Origin: Actinomycetospora straminea
GTDB lineage: Bacteria; Actinomycetota; Actinomycetes; Mycobacteriales; Pseudonocardiaceae
Length of the DNA: 64,000 nucleotides
Assembly: GCF_028737255.1 (NCBI RefSeq)
Contig: NZ_JAQZAN010000006.1
Location: 186,001 to 250,000 of the forward strand
Direction: 5' to 3'
Part shown: positions 33,229 to 40,604 of the stretch, one piece after another
Numbering within the stretch: position 1 is the first letter of the stretch
Layout of the letters: every line of letters starts with the position of its first letter
The notes under the pieces: model-generated
The model's input: only the letters and a program-made list of their open reading frames with translations
The model's database searches: none
Told to the model about the DNA's origin: nothing
Program-made: the position numbers and the translations under genes

Positions 33229-33690
33229 ATGGCGGTCGTGCACGTCGTCTTCGTCTGTTCGGGCAACATCTGCCGCTCGCCGGTGGCCGAGAGCGTCTTC
33301 CGGACGCGTCTGGCCGAGGCCGGCCTCGCCGACGCGGTGACCGTCACCAGCGCCGGGACCGGGGACTGGCACGTCGGCGAGCCGATGGACCGGCGCGCGG
33401 CCGCGTCGCTGCGCGACCGCGGCTACGAGACCCGGCACACCGCGCGGCAGGTCGACGACGAGCAGCTCGGCGCCGACCTGCTCGTCGCCGCCACCGCCGA
33501 CCACGTCCGCGACCTCGTCGCCGCCGGCGCCGACCCCGACCGCGTCGTGCTCCTGCGCGCGTTCGACCCCGAGGCCCCCGAGGGCGCCGAGGTGCCCGAC
33601 CCCTACTACGGCGGCCCCGACGGGTTCGACGAGGTCATCGGCATGGTCGAGGCCGCGATGCCCGGGCTCGTGGAGCGGGTGCGGCGGTGA
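33229..33690 (+). CDS. Low-molecular-weight protein tyrosine phosphatase
   Basis: 153 residues. The P-loop VFVCSGNICRSPVAE (CX5R) sits at the N-terminus and the general-acid loop VPDPYYGGPDGF (DPYY) near the C-terminus, as in LMW-PTPs such as mycobacterial PtpA. It dephosphorylates phosphotyrosine proteins. The stop overlaps the next start (GTGA), coupling it to a fructosamine-kinase-like gene, an order also seen in other actinobacteria. Confidence 0.93.
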   Translation: MAVVHVVFVCSGNICRSPVAESVFRTRLAEAGLADAVTVTSAGTGDWHVGEPMDRRAAASLRDRGYETRHTARQVDDEQLGADLLVAATADHVRDLVAAGADPDRVVLLRAFDPEAPEGAEVPDPYYGGPDGFDEVIGMVEAAMPGLVERVRR

Positions 33691-34496
33691 CCTCGGTGGA
33701 GTCCCTGCTCGCCGAGTCCAGCGGCGGGGGCGTGCGGATGGCGACGCTGGACGACGGGACCGAGGTCGTCGTCAAGTCCGGCGAGGCGTCGGCGGTCAGG
33801 GCGGAGGCGGCCGGGCTGCGCTGGCTCGCGGAGCCCGCGGTGGTCGGGGTGCCGGAGGTGCTCGGGGAGACCGAGGGCCGGATGGTCTCCACCCGCGTGC
33901 CGTCGGGGTCGCCGGACGCCGGAGCCGCCGAGCGCTTCGGACGCGGCCTCGCCGCCCTGCACGCCGCCGGGGCGCCGGCGTTCGGGTCGCCGCCGCCGGG
34001 CGGGCCGGTGGAGGCGTGGATCGGCGGGGCCCGGATGGAGAACGTGACCGGCTCGGCGGACCAGGACTGGCCATCCTGGTACGCCGAGCACCGCGTCCTC
34101 CCCCACGCGCGGCGGGCCCTCGGGGGTGACGACCTCGCCGTCGTCGAGCGGGCGTGCGCCCGGTTCGCCGCGGTGGCCGGGCCGCCCGAGCCGCCGGCGC
34201 GCCTGCACGGCGACCTGTGGACGGGCAACGTGCTGTGGTCGGGCGGGCAGGGATGGGTGATCGACCCGGCCGCGCACGGCGGGCACCGCGAGACCGACCT
34301 GGCCATGCTCGCCCTCTTCGGCGCCCCGCAGCTCGAAACGATCCTCGCGGCCTACGACGAGGCCGCCCCGCTCGCCGACGGCTGGCGCGACCGCGTGGAC
34401 CTGCACCAGCTCTGGCCCCTGCTCGTGCACGCCGAGCTGTTCGGGGGCGGGTACGGCCGGCAGGCCCTGGCGGTCTGCGCGCGCCTGGGCGGGTAG
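33687..34496 (+). CDS. Fructosamine kinase family protein
   Basis: 269 residues of the kinase-like fold: DDGTEVVVKSGEASAVRAEAAGL (Lys and Glu), GLAALHAAGAPAFG, RLHGDLWTGNVLWSG (catalytic loop HGDxxxxN) and VIDPAAHGGHRETDLAM (metal Asp). Fructosamine-3-kinases phosphorylate ketosamines on glycated proteins, starting deglycation. Coupled by a 4-nt overlap to the tyrosine phosphatase. Confidence 0.92.
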   Translation: MTSVESLLAESSGGGVRMATLDDGTEVVVKSGEASAVRAEAAGLRWLAEPAVVGVPEVLGETEGRMVSTRVPSGSPDAGAAERFGRGLAALHAAGAPAFGSPPPGGPVEAWIGGARMENVTGSADQDWPSWYAEHRVLPHARRALGGDDLAVVERACARFAAVAGPPEPPARLHGDLWTGNVLWSGGQGWVIDPAAHGGHRETDLAMLALFGAPQLETILAAYDEAAPLADGWRDRVDLHQLWPLLVHAELFGGGYGRQALAVCARLGG

Positions 34497-34511
34497 CGCG
34501 GTGCCGGTGTC

Positions 34512-34536
34512 GACCCGTGTCCTCGGGACACGGGTC
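34512..34536. repeat. Intergenic palindrome (GACCCGTGTCC family, copy 2)
   Basis: GACCCGTGTCC (34512-34522), loop TCG, GGACACGGGTC (34526-34536): perfect 11-bp arms. It lies 15 bp after the fructosamine kinase stop and may act as its terminator. Confidence 0.85.
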
Positions 34537-34582
34537 CGCCGCCCCGACCCGGGGCCTCCCGACCGCGGGCACCCGCGAGCCC

Positions 34583-34607
34583 GACCCGCGTCCTCGGGAC
34601 ACGGGTC
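34583..34607. repeat. Intergenic palindrome (GACCCGTGTCC family, copy 3)
   Basis: GACCCGCGTCC (34583-34593), loop TCG, GGACACGGGTC (34597-34607): one G-T wobble in an otherwise perfect stem. Flanking CCGCGA and TCGCGG extend the pairing. It is 46 bp after copy 2, in the same 172-bp gap before the SURF1 gene. Confidence 0.82.
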
Positions 34608-34668
34608 TCGCGGTCCGCACGGGTCCGGACCGACCACGGCACCGACACGACCCACGTAACCTGACCCC

Positions 34669-35604
34669 GTGCGGTTCCTGCTGCGACCCGGGTGGATCGC
34701 GCTGACGCTCGTGGTGGTCGCCTTCGCGTTCGCCTGCTACTACCTGCTCGCGCCCTGGCAGTTCCACCGCAGCGACGAGCGCGACGGGGTCAACGCCGCG
34801 CTGACCCGCGGGGTGGCCACGGCGCCCGTGCCGCGTGGCGAGCTCGTCGCCCCGGGCACGGCGCCGGGCGCGGACGCGGCGTGGCGCCAGGTCTCGGTCA
34901 CCGGGACCTACCGGCCCGAGGGCGAGGTCCTCGTCCGGCTGCGGGTCGTCGAGGGGCACCCGGCCAGCGAGGTGATGACCCCGCTGGTCACGACCACCGG
35001 CGAGACCCTCCTCGTCGACCGCGGCTACGTCCGCACCGACGCGCAGGGCGCGCTGCCGCCGATCCCGGCGCCGCCGCAGGGCGTCGTCACCGTCGTCGGT
35101 CACCAGCGCCTCGACGAGGGCCCGACGAACCGCCCGACCACCGTCGAGGACGGGCAGCGCCAGGTCTACGCCGCGGACGCCGGCACCGTCACCGCGGCCA
35201 ACGGGATCCCGACGAGCCCGGGCTACGTCCAGCTGGTCGCCGACCAGCCCGGGGTGCTCGCCGCCGTCCCGCTGCCCCCGCCCGACCCGAACCCGTCGTA
35301 CTCCTACGCCTGGCAGTGGCTGATCTTCGGGCTGATGGCGATCGGCGCGTGGATCTACTTCGCGCGGCTGGAGTACCGCCGCGCCCACGGGCTCGAGCCG
35401 CGGCGGCGCGACGACCAGGACCCGCGCGACGCCGCAGACGGCACCTACTGGGACGCGCAGCCGACGAGCAGGGACAGCGGCACCGACGCCCACGCGGGTA
35501 CCGACGCGAGCACAGGTACCGGCGCAGGTAGCGGTGCAGGTACCGGCGCCGGCGCCGGCGCCGGCACCGACCAGGAGCTGGCCGACCGCCACGGGCGCCG
35601 CTGA
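34669..35604 (+). CDS. SURF1-family cytochrome oxidase assembly protein
   Basis: 311 residues. Two transmembrane helices bracket an extracytoplasmic domain: WIALTLVVVAFAFACYYLLAPWQFHR at the N-terminus (with the WQ..R motif) and YSYAWQWLIFGLMAIGAWIYFA (about 222-243). Between them are VSVTGTY, LLVDRGYV and the YVQLV strand. SURF1 assists heme a insertion into cytochrome c oxidase. The C-terminus is an unusual Gly/Thr/Ala repeat tail. GTG start with TAACCT 6 nt upstream (leaderless pattern). Confidence 0.9.
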   Translation: MRFLLRPGWIALTLVVVAFAFACYYLLAPWQFHRSDERDGVNAALTRGVATAPVPRGELVAPGTAPGADAAWRQVSVTGTYRPEGEVLVRLRVVEGHPASEVMTPLVTTTGETLLVDRGYVRTDAQGALPPIPAPPQGVVTVVGHQRLDEGPTNRPTTVEDGQRQVYAADAGTVTAANGIPTSPGYVQLVADQPGVLAAVPLPPPDPNPSYSYAWQWLIFGLMAIGAWIYFARLEYRRAHGLEPRRRDDQDPRDAADGTYWDAQPTSRDSGTDAHAGTDASTGTGAGSGAGTGAGAGAGTDQELADRHGRR

Positions 35605-35625
35605 CGCGTGATCGTGGGGGCTTTC

Positions 35626-35642
35626 CTGGCGTTCAACGCCAG
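35626..35642. terminator. Short palindrome at the cobD stop codon
   Basis: CTGGCGTT (35626-35633), one central base, AACGCCAG (35635-35642). The central TCA is the cobD stop codon on the minus strand. It lies 22 bp after the SURF1 stop and is short for a terminator. Confidence 0.5.
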
Positions 35643-36598
35643 CGTGGACGCCAGGCTGAGACACCCACGGCGAGCACGGCCGTCGCGAGCCCCACGAGGC
35701 GGGAGAGGCGGACGGCGCGGGGCAGGTCGGCGACGGCGGGCGGGCGACCGTCGCCGAGCACCGGGCGGTCCTGCACGCCGTAGGGGTAGACGGTCCGCCC
35801 GCCGAGGCGCAGCCCCAGGGCGCCGGCGAACGACGCCTCCACGGGGCCGGCGTTCGGGCTCGGGTGCGCGGGGGCGTCCCGGCGCCACGCCCGCCACGCC
35901 GCCGCCGGCGAGCCGCCGACCAGGGGCGCGACAGCCGTCGTGACCAGCGCCGACACGCGCGCCGGCACCACGCCCGCCACGTCGTCCGCGCGCGCCGACG
36001 CCCACCCGAAGTGCCGGTACCGCGCCGAGCGGTGCCCGACCATCGCGTCCAGGGTGTTCACCGCCCGGTGCCCGAGCAGCCCGGGCACCCCGGCGATCGC
36101 GCCCCACACGAGCGGCGCGACGACGGCGTCGGCGGTGTTCTCGGCGACCGACTCCAGCGCCGCCCGCGCGAGGCCGTCGGGGTCGAGCGCCGACGGGTCG
36201 CGCCCGCACAGGTGCGGCAGCCGCTCCCGCGCGGCGTCGACGTCGCCGGCGGACAACGACGCCGCCATCGCCGCACCCTCGGCCGCCAGCGAGGTCCCGC
36301 CCAGCACCGTCCAGGTCGCCGCCGCCGTCAGCCCGGCGTGCAGCACCGGGTGCCGCGTGCGCTCGGCCAGCGCGCCGAGACCGACCGCCCCGCCGACGAG
36401 CACCGCCGCGTACGCCACGCCCGGGCCGCGCCGGTCGGCCCACCACCGGCGCTCGAGCCACGCGGCCACGGCCCCGAACGCCGCGACCGGGTGCCCGCGC
36501 CGCGGGTCGCCGAGCACCGCGTCGGCGAGCACCCCCAGCGCGAGGCCCGTGGCGCGACCGAGCGGGAGCCCGCTGAGAACGACCCGGCACGCCCGCAC
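35633..36598 (-). CDS. cobD: Adenosylcobinamide-phosphate synthase CobD/CbiB
   Basis: 321 residues, an integral membrane enzyme that attaches the aminopropanol arm to adenosylcobyric acid in cobalamin synthesis. Family motifs are DAVLGDPRRGHPVAAFG, ESVAENTADAVVAPLVWGAIAGVPGLLGHRAVNTLDAMVGHR, the RYRHFGWASARADDV loop and PSPNAGPVEASFAGALGLRLGG. No other cobalamin gene and no cobalamin riboswitch is seen nearby. Divergent from tenA with 39 bp between starts. Confidence 0.95.
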   Translation of the reverse strand: MRACRVVLSGLPLGRATGLALGVLADAVLGDPRRGHPVAAFGAVAAWLERRWWADRRGPGVAYAAVLVGGAVGLGALAERTRHPVLHAGLTAAATWTVLGGTSLAAEGAAMAASLSAGDVDAARERLPHLCGRDPSALDPDGLARAALESVAENTADAVVAPLVWGAIAGVPGLLGHRAVNTLDAMVGHRSARYRHFGWASARADDVAGVVPARVSALVTTAVAPLVGGSPAAAWRAWRRDAPAHPSPNAGPVEASFAGALGLRLGGRTVYPYGVQDRPVLGDGRPPAVADLPRAVRLSRLVGLATAVLAVGVSAWRPRWR

Positions 36599-36637
36599 CC
36601 CGTGATGATCTCACCCGCGCGTGACAGGGTGCTCGCC

Positions 36638-37300
36638 ATGGGGTTCAGCGACGACCTGTGGGCCGCCGGCGCCGACGTCTACGCCCGTATCCGGGAGCAC
36701 CCGTTCCTCACCGGCCTCGCCGACGGGACGCTGCCCCACGACGCGTTCCGGCACTTCGTCGTGCAGGACGCCCACTACCTGCGCGGCTACGCCCGGGCCC
36801 TCGCGCTCCTCGCGGCCCGCGCGCCGTCCGAGGCGGACACGGTGATGTTCAGCGAGCACGCCGCCGGGGCGATCGCCGCCGAGCAGGAGATGCACGCCGG
36901 GCTCGCCGACGCCCTGGGGCTCTCGGGCGCCGAGGCCGCCGCCGTCCCGGTCGCGCCGACCACCACCGCCTACACGTCCTACCTGCTCGCCACCTGCCAC
37001 GGCGGCTCGTTCGCCGAAGGACTCGGCGCGGTCCTGCCCTGCTACTGGATCTACGCCGAGGTCGGCGAGGCCCTGCTCGCGGCCTCCTCCCCCGACCCGC
37101 TCTACGCCCGCTGGATCGCCATGTACGGCGGCGAGGAGTTCCGGGCCGTCGTCGACGCGGTGCTCGCGCTCACCGACCGTGTCGGGCCGACCCTCGGCGA
37201 CGTCGAGCGCGAGCGCGTCCGGGCGCGCTTCGTCACGACGTGCCGCTACGAGTGGATGTTCTGGGACGCGGCCTGGCGGCAGGAGACCTGGCCCGTCTAG
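36638..37300 (+). CDS. TenA-family thiaminase II / aminopyrimidine aminohydrolase
   Basis: 220 residues, an all-helical heme-oxygenase-like fold. Signatures are HPFLTGLADGTLPHDAFRHFVVQDAHYL, FSEHAAGAIAAEQEMH, AYTSYLLATCHGGSFAEGLGAVLPCYWIYAEVG (catalytic Cys in LPCYWIY) and YEWMFWDAAW. TenA salvages thiamin pyrimidine by hydrolysing aminomethylpyrimidine. The start is the ATG before GFSDDLW. Its TAG stop lies in the CTAG target of the adjacent insertion sequence and is preserved after insertion. Confidence 0.92.
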   Translation: MGFSDDLWAAGADVYARIREHPFLTGLADGTLPHDAFRHFVVQDAHYLRGYARALALLAARAPSEADTVMFSEHAAGAIAAEQEMHAGLADALGLSGAEAAAVPVAPTTTAYTSYLLATCHGGSFAEGLGAVLPCYWIYAEVGEALLAASSPDPLYARWIAMYGGEEFRAVVDAVLALTDRVGPTLGDVERERVRARFVTTCRYEWMFWDAAWRQETWPV

Positions 37301-37346
37301 GGCGTGTCTCCCTAGTTCGTGGGCTGGGCCGGTCCACGATCCGTGG

Positions 37347-37811
37347 ATGGGTCGTGGACCGATGCTCTCGGATGAGGTGTGGGCGCGGATCGAGCCGTTG
37401 CTGCCTGCCCAGTACGGCAAGGGACGGCCGTTTCGTGATCATCGGCAGGTGATCGAGGGGATCGTGTTCCGTTACCGCTGTGGGATCGCCTGGCGTGATC
37501 TGCCCGAGCGGTTCGGGCCGTGGCAGACGGTGTGGAAGCGCCACCACCGCTTCAGCCTGGACGGCACCTGGGACGAGGTGCTGGCGATCCTGCAGGCCGA
37601 GGCCGACGCCGCGGGTGCGATCGACTGGCGGGTCTCGGTGGACTCCTCGACCAGCCGGGTCCATCAGCACGGCGCCACCGCCGCGAGGTCGTCGGAGTCG
37701 CCCTCGAGCTACACAGGGGGCGAGGTCGAATCACAAGAAACGATCTCGGCAGGGCGGTCGGCAGGGGCGGTGGCACCGGCTGGGGCCGTGGCCGGCGGCT
37801 CAGCGCCGTGA
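37347..37811 (+). CDS. IS427-like transposase, first frame (orfA)
   Basis: 154 residues. The N-terminal domain MLSDEVWARIEPLLPAQYGKGRPFRDHRQVIEGIVFRYRCGIAWRDLPERFGPWQTVWKRH is the DUF4096-type DNA-binding part of IS5 transposases. RVSVDSSTSRVHQHG supplies the first catalytic Asp, and TGGEVESQE is the last recognisable block. After that the frame drifts and stops. The rest of the DDE domain is in the +1 frame. ATG at 37347 or 37362. Confidence 0.85.
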   Translation: MGRGPMLSDEVWARIEPLLPAQYGKGRPFRDHRQVIEGIVFRYRCGIAWRDLPERFGPWQTVWKRHHRFSLDGTWDEVLAILQAEADAAGAIDWRVSVDSSTSRVHQHGATAARSSESPSSYTGGEVESQETISAGRSAGAVAPAGAVAGGSAP

Positions 37812-38319
37812 CGACGAACCCGCCGATCACGCCATCGGCCGCTCCCGCGGCGGGCTGACCACCAAGACCCACACCCTGGTCGACGGGGCGGGCCGGCCGT
37901 TGGTGATCGCGGTGACCCCCGGCCAGGCCGGTGACTCCCCGCAACTGGTGCGCCTGCTCGACGAGCTCGCCATCGACCGGCTCGGTCCCGGCCGGGCCCG
38001 CACCACCCCGGTCGCGCTGCGGGCGGACAAGGCCTACTCCAGCCGCGCTCACCGCGCGCTGCTGCGCCGCCGCCACGTCCACGTGGTGATCCCCGAACCC
38101 GACGACCAGAAGCGCAACCGGGCCCGCCGCGGCTCGCGCGGCGGGCGCCCGGTCGCCTTCGACGCGGCGGACTACAGGAACCGCAACGTCGTCGAGCGCG
38201 GCTTCAACCTGCTCAAGGGCTGGCGCGGGCTGGCCACCCGCTACGACAAACACGCCCTGGTCTTCCGCGGCGGCCTGGTCCTACGAGCGATCCTGCTCTG
38301 GCTCCAGACCACCACTTGA
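37480..38319 (+). CDS. IS427-like transposase, second frame (orfB)
   Basis: Open from 37480, but the meaningful part begins about 37735, beyond the orfA block. It contains DEPADHAIGRSRGGLTTKTH, VALRADKAYSSRAHRALLRRR (second catalytic Asp), VIPEPDDQKRNRARRG and NVVERGFNLLKGWRGLATRYDK (catalytic Glu). Full activity needs a +1 shift from orfA between about 37735 and 37811. I see no classic slippery heptamer there, so it may be programmed or a mutation. Confidence 0.78.
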   Translation: MGSPGVICPSGSGRGRRCGSATTASAWTAPGTRCWRSCRPRPTPRVRSTGGSRWTPRPAGSISTAPPPRGRRSRPRATQGARSNHKKRSRQGGRQGRWHRLGPWPAAQRRDDEPADHAIGRSRGGLTTKTHTLVDGAGRPLVIAVTPGQAGDSPQLVRLLDELAIDRLGPGRARTTPVALRADKAYSSRAHRALLRRRHVHVVIPEPDDQKRNRARRGSRGGRPVAFDAADYRNRNVVERGFNLLKGWRGLATRYDKHALVFRGGLVLRAILLWLQTTT

Positions 38320-38329
38320 GAGACACGCC

Positions 38330-38656
38330 CTAGGGCGCCGGGCGCCGCAGCACGAACCGCGTCTCGACGACGTGCGGCGCGGCGCCGGGCGCCCGGCCGG
38401 GCGCGCTCGGCACCAGCGCGCCCTGCGGCCCCGCGAGGACGACGAGCTCCCAGCCCTGCCGGCCCAGGTGGTTGAGCTGCTCGGCGTACACGCGCGCCCA
38501 GGCGACGCGGTACGGCCGGTACTCCTCGAGCAGCAGCTCGCCGGCCGGGCCGATCGCGTAGATCTGCCACTCCGCGCTCTCACCGCCGGCCCCGGCGTCC
38601 TCGGACAGGCCGACCGCCGAGATCTCCAGCGTCGCGTACTCCCAGGCGGCGGCCAC
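38330..38656 (-). CDS. Hypothetical protein, DUF4177-like
   Basis: 108 residues: MAAAWEYATLEISAVG, WQIYAIGPAGELLLEEYRPY, LNHLGRQGWELVVLAG and ETRFVLRRPAP. The LNxLGxxGWELV block followed by a FVLRR strand resembles small DUF4177 proteins. GTG start with TAGGGT 6 nt upstream (leaderless pattern). Its stop codon overlaps that of tenA in the original CTAG, and is retained at the right end of the insertion sequence. Confidence 0.72.
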   Translation of the reverse strand: MAAAWEYATLEISAVGLSEDAGAGGESAEWQIYAIGPAGELLLEEYRPYRVAWARVYAEQLNHLGRQGWELVVLAGPQGALVPSAPGRAPGAAPHVVETRFVLRRPAP

Positions 38657-38682
38657 GACGTGACCCTAGACGGGCGGGAGGC

Positions 38683-39063
38683 TCAGGAGGCCCGGCGACC
38701 GCGACGGTGCTGCGGCGCGAGGGCCGCGGCGCGCGCGGCCTCGGAGGAGCGGGCGGTGGCGCGGGCGGTGGCGCGCGCGGCGCGGGCGGTGCGGGCCCGG
38801 CGCAGCGCGGAGCTCCGTCCCGTCGACGACGCGCCGCGGGCGCGATCGGTCGCCGGCCCGAGCGTCGTCACCGTCCGGCCCGACCCGCCCGCGCCGGGCG
38901 TCCCGCCGTCGCCGGTGAGGACGAACCCGCCGATCTTCGCGACCAGGCCGAGGACGATCGCCGTCGGCCCGAGCACCCACGCGCCCGGCACGCCGAGCAC
39001 GAGCACGCCGATCCCGGCCCCGAGGAGGACCAGACCGCCGAGCATGAGGAGAGCCGAGCGCAC
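38683..39063 (-). CDS. Small membrane protein with Arg/Ala-rich tail
   Basis: 126 residues. Two hydrophobic segments, LLMLGGLVLLGAGIGVLVLG (about 5-24) and WVLGPTAIVLGLVAKIGGFVL (about 29-49), are followed by a Gly/Thr linker and an Arg/Ala-rich basic tail. No family is recognised with certainty. GTG start with TAGCGT 6 nt upstream (leaderless). The tail's base composition is extremely GC-rich and repetitive. Confidence 0.62.
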   Translation of the reverse strand: MRSALLMLGGLVLLGAGIGVLVLGVPGAWVLGPTAIVLGLVAKIGGFVLTGDGGTPGAGGSGRTVTTLGPATDRARGASSTGRSSALRRARTARAARATARATARSSEAARAAALAPQHRRGRRAS

Positions 39064-39188
39064 CAGACCACGCTACGTGATCGACGCCGGCTCTTCAGTC
39101 GACCGATCGGGCCAACGACGCGGGCCAGGTCGCGCTGACGACCGCGCCCCGGGGTCGTAGGGTGAGCCGATCTCGTCTGGGAGGGCAC

Positions 39189-39428
39189 ATGGAGTTCGCG
39201 GTCCGGTACGTCAACGGCCCTCTGCAGGGCGTCGGCTCGATCACGCAGCCCGACGACGCCGGGGCGGAGCCGCCGCTCCTCCAGCGCATCCCGCTGCCGA
39301 GCGGTGAGCACGGCCTGCGGCGGACGGTGTCGGACATGGCCGGGGGCGGGCAGGTCGCCATCTACGAGCGCACCCGCTACAACGAGCCGGCCGGCGAGTG
39401 GGAGTTCTCCCTGGTCCGCGTGGAGTAG
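39189..39428 (+). CDS. Small hypothetical protein
   Basis: 79 residues beginning MEFAVRYVNGPLQGVG. Predicted strands (FAVRYV, VAIYERTRY, WEFSLVRVE) suggest a small beta-rich protein. I do not recognise a family. GGGAGG lies 4 nt before the ATG and decides the start. It is followed by a GNAT gene 47 bp downstream on the same strand. Confidence 0.6.
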   Translation: MEFAVRYVNGPLQGVGSITQPDDAGAEPPLLQRIPLPSGEHGLRRTVSDMAGGGQVAIYERTRYNEPAGEWEFSLVRVE

Positions 39429-39475
39429 CCACGACGACTGGCGGCGGGGGCGGGTCGGTGGGGCAGGATCGGGGC

Positions 39476-40036
39476 GTGTCCACCGAGTCCGCCGCCGGGT
39501 CGAGCACCGCGCCCGGTACCGGCGTCCTGCGCCCCGCCACCGCCGACGACGCCCCCCGCGTCGCCGCGATCTTCGCGGGCTACGTGCTGCGCTCCATCGC
39601 GACCTTCGTCGAGGAGCCCCCCACCGACGACACCTGGCGCGAGCGCATCACGACCGGCTTCGGCCACGGGCTGCCGTTCCTCGTCGCCGAGGTCGACGGC
39701 GAGGTCGAGGGCTTCGCGTACGCGGCGCCGTTCCGGCCGCACGCGGCCTACCGCTACACCGTCGAGGACTCGATCTACATCGCGCCGGAGGCGGCCGGTC
39801 GCGGGCTCGGGTCACAACTGCTCGCGGGTCTGCTCGACGCGTTGCGCGGCACCGAGGTGCGCCAGGTCGTCGCCGTGATCGCGGCCCTGGCCGGGTCGCG
39901 GCACGACACCCCGTCGATCGTGCTGCACCGCCGCCTCGGCTTCGTCGAGGTCGGGCGGTTGCCGTCGGTGGGCTACAAGAACGGTCAGTGGGCCGACACC
40001 GTGCTCATGCAGGCCGACCTGCGCCCCGACGGCTGA
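39476..40036 (+). CDS. GNAT acetyltransferase, phosphinothricin acetyltransferase-like
   Basis: 186 residues. Motifs are LRPATADDAPRVAAIFAGYV, SIATFVEEPPTDDTW, FLVAEVDGEVEGFAYAAPFRPHAAYRYTVEDSIYIAPEAAGRGLGSQLL (acetyl-CoA loop GRGLGS) and LHRRLGFVEVGRLPSVGYKNGQW. The TVEDSIY and GYKNGQW blocks are those of the phosphinothricin/methionine-sulfoximine N-acetyltransferase subgroup. GTG start. Confidence 0.9.
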   Translation: MSTESAAGSSTAPGTGVLRPATADDAPRVAAIFAGYVLRSIATFVEEPPTDDTWRERITTGFGHGLPFLVAEVDGEVEGFAYAAPFRPHAAYRYTVEDSIYIAPEAAGRGLGSQLLAGLLDALRGTEVRQVVAVIAALAGSRHDTPSIVLHRRLGFVEVGRLPSVGYKNGQWADTVLMQADLRPDG

Positions 40037-40052
40037 GGAGCCGATACGACGT

Positions 40053-40083
40053 CGGGCCGCCCCGCGACGTGCGGGACGGCCCG
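40053..40083. terminator. GC-rich hairpin
   Basis: GGGCCGCCCCGC (40054-40065) pairs with GCGGGACGGCCC (40071-40082), one wobble, loop GACGT, plus one closing C-G pair. It follows the GNAT gene and precedes the end of the convergent 42-residue membrane protein gene. Confidence 0.78.
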
Positions 40084-40144
40084 GCGAGCATGATCGGGGT
40101 ACCGAGACGGACGTCGAGAGTCAGCGACGGCACTTCGCTGGTGC

Positions 40145-40273
40145 TCAGGCCTCGACGGCCACCGCGGACGCGGGGCGCCGGGCCCAGTTCCGCTGGGCGT
40201 GCCGGACGAGGGCGGTGGCCACCCCGACGCCCGCTCCCGCACTCACGATCATGCCGATGAACACTGCCGCCAT
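40145..40273 (-). CDS. 42-residue single-helix membrane protein
   Basis: MAAVFIGMIVSAGAGVGVAT forms an N-terminal hydrophobic helix, followed by the basic ALVRHAQRNWARRPAS segment and a short AVAVEA end. GAGGAGGAG lies 5-6 nt upstream of the ATG, an almost ideal ribosome binding site, which is the main reason for calling it. No family is known to me. Orientation would place the basic tail in the cytoplasm. Confidence 0.6.
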   Translation of the reverse strand: MAAVFIGMIVSAGAGVGVATALVRHAQRNWARRPASAVAVEA

Positions 40274-40604
40274 GACGGCTCCTCCTCACCACGTGCCCGC
40301 GCCGCAGGCCGGCGACCGGGTCCGGGTGACCCGACCGGTCCGCGGGGCTCGCGAACGGTGGGTGCTGTCTGCACCCACGACGAGGGACGCGCGACGGAAG
40401 GCGTGTGTTCCACCCGCCCGGGGCGCCGCCGCATGACCCCACTCACAGCAACCGCATGCGTTCACCCTGTGCCTTCCGCAGGTCCGCAGTAATGTCCGAC
40501 GAGCACGCGAAGTAAACGGACGTTAACGACCTTCGGGTTGTTCCCGTCAAAGCGGACACAGCGTTCCCGTCGGGGGCAGCGCTCCGGCGACGAGGGGAGT
40601 CGGC
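40274..40604. other. Intergenic region upstream of the MHS transporter
   Basis: 331 bp with no convincing gene. The right part has lower GC (AACGGACGTTAACGACC, around 40515-40530) and probably contains the transporter promoter. A GTTAACG block and the short repeats around it could bind a regulator, but no clear operator can be assigned. Confidence 0.4.

Larger units (their letters stand above)
37301..38329 (+). mobile_element. IS5-family (IS427-like) insertion sequence
   Basis: 1029 bp bounded by perfect 10-bp inverted repeats GGCGTGTCTC (37301-37310) and GAGACACGCC (38320-38329); the similarity continues imperfectly to about 20 bp. Both sides carry CTAG (37297-37300 and 38330-38333), read as a 4-bp target duplication (TA alone would also fit). 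Inside are two overlapping transposase frames of the IS427 type. Insertion fell on the CTAG where the stop codons of tenA and the convergent gene overlap. Confidence 0.92.

Noticed and set aside
34497-34668. Short palindromes as a CRISPR array
   Set aside because: Only two copies, 46 bp apart, each itself a perfect inverted repeat. No leader, no cas genes, and the intervening sequence is also palindromic.
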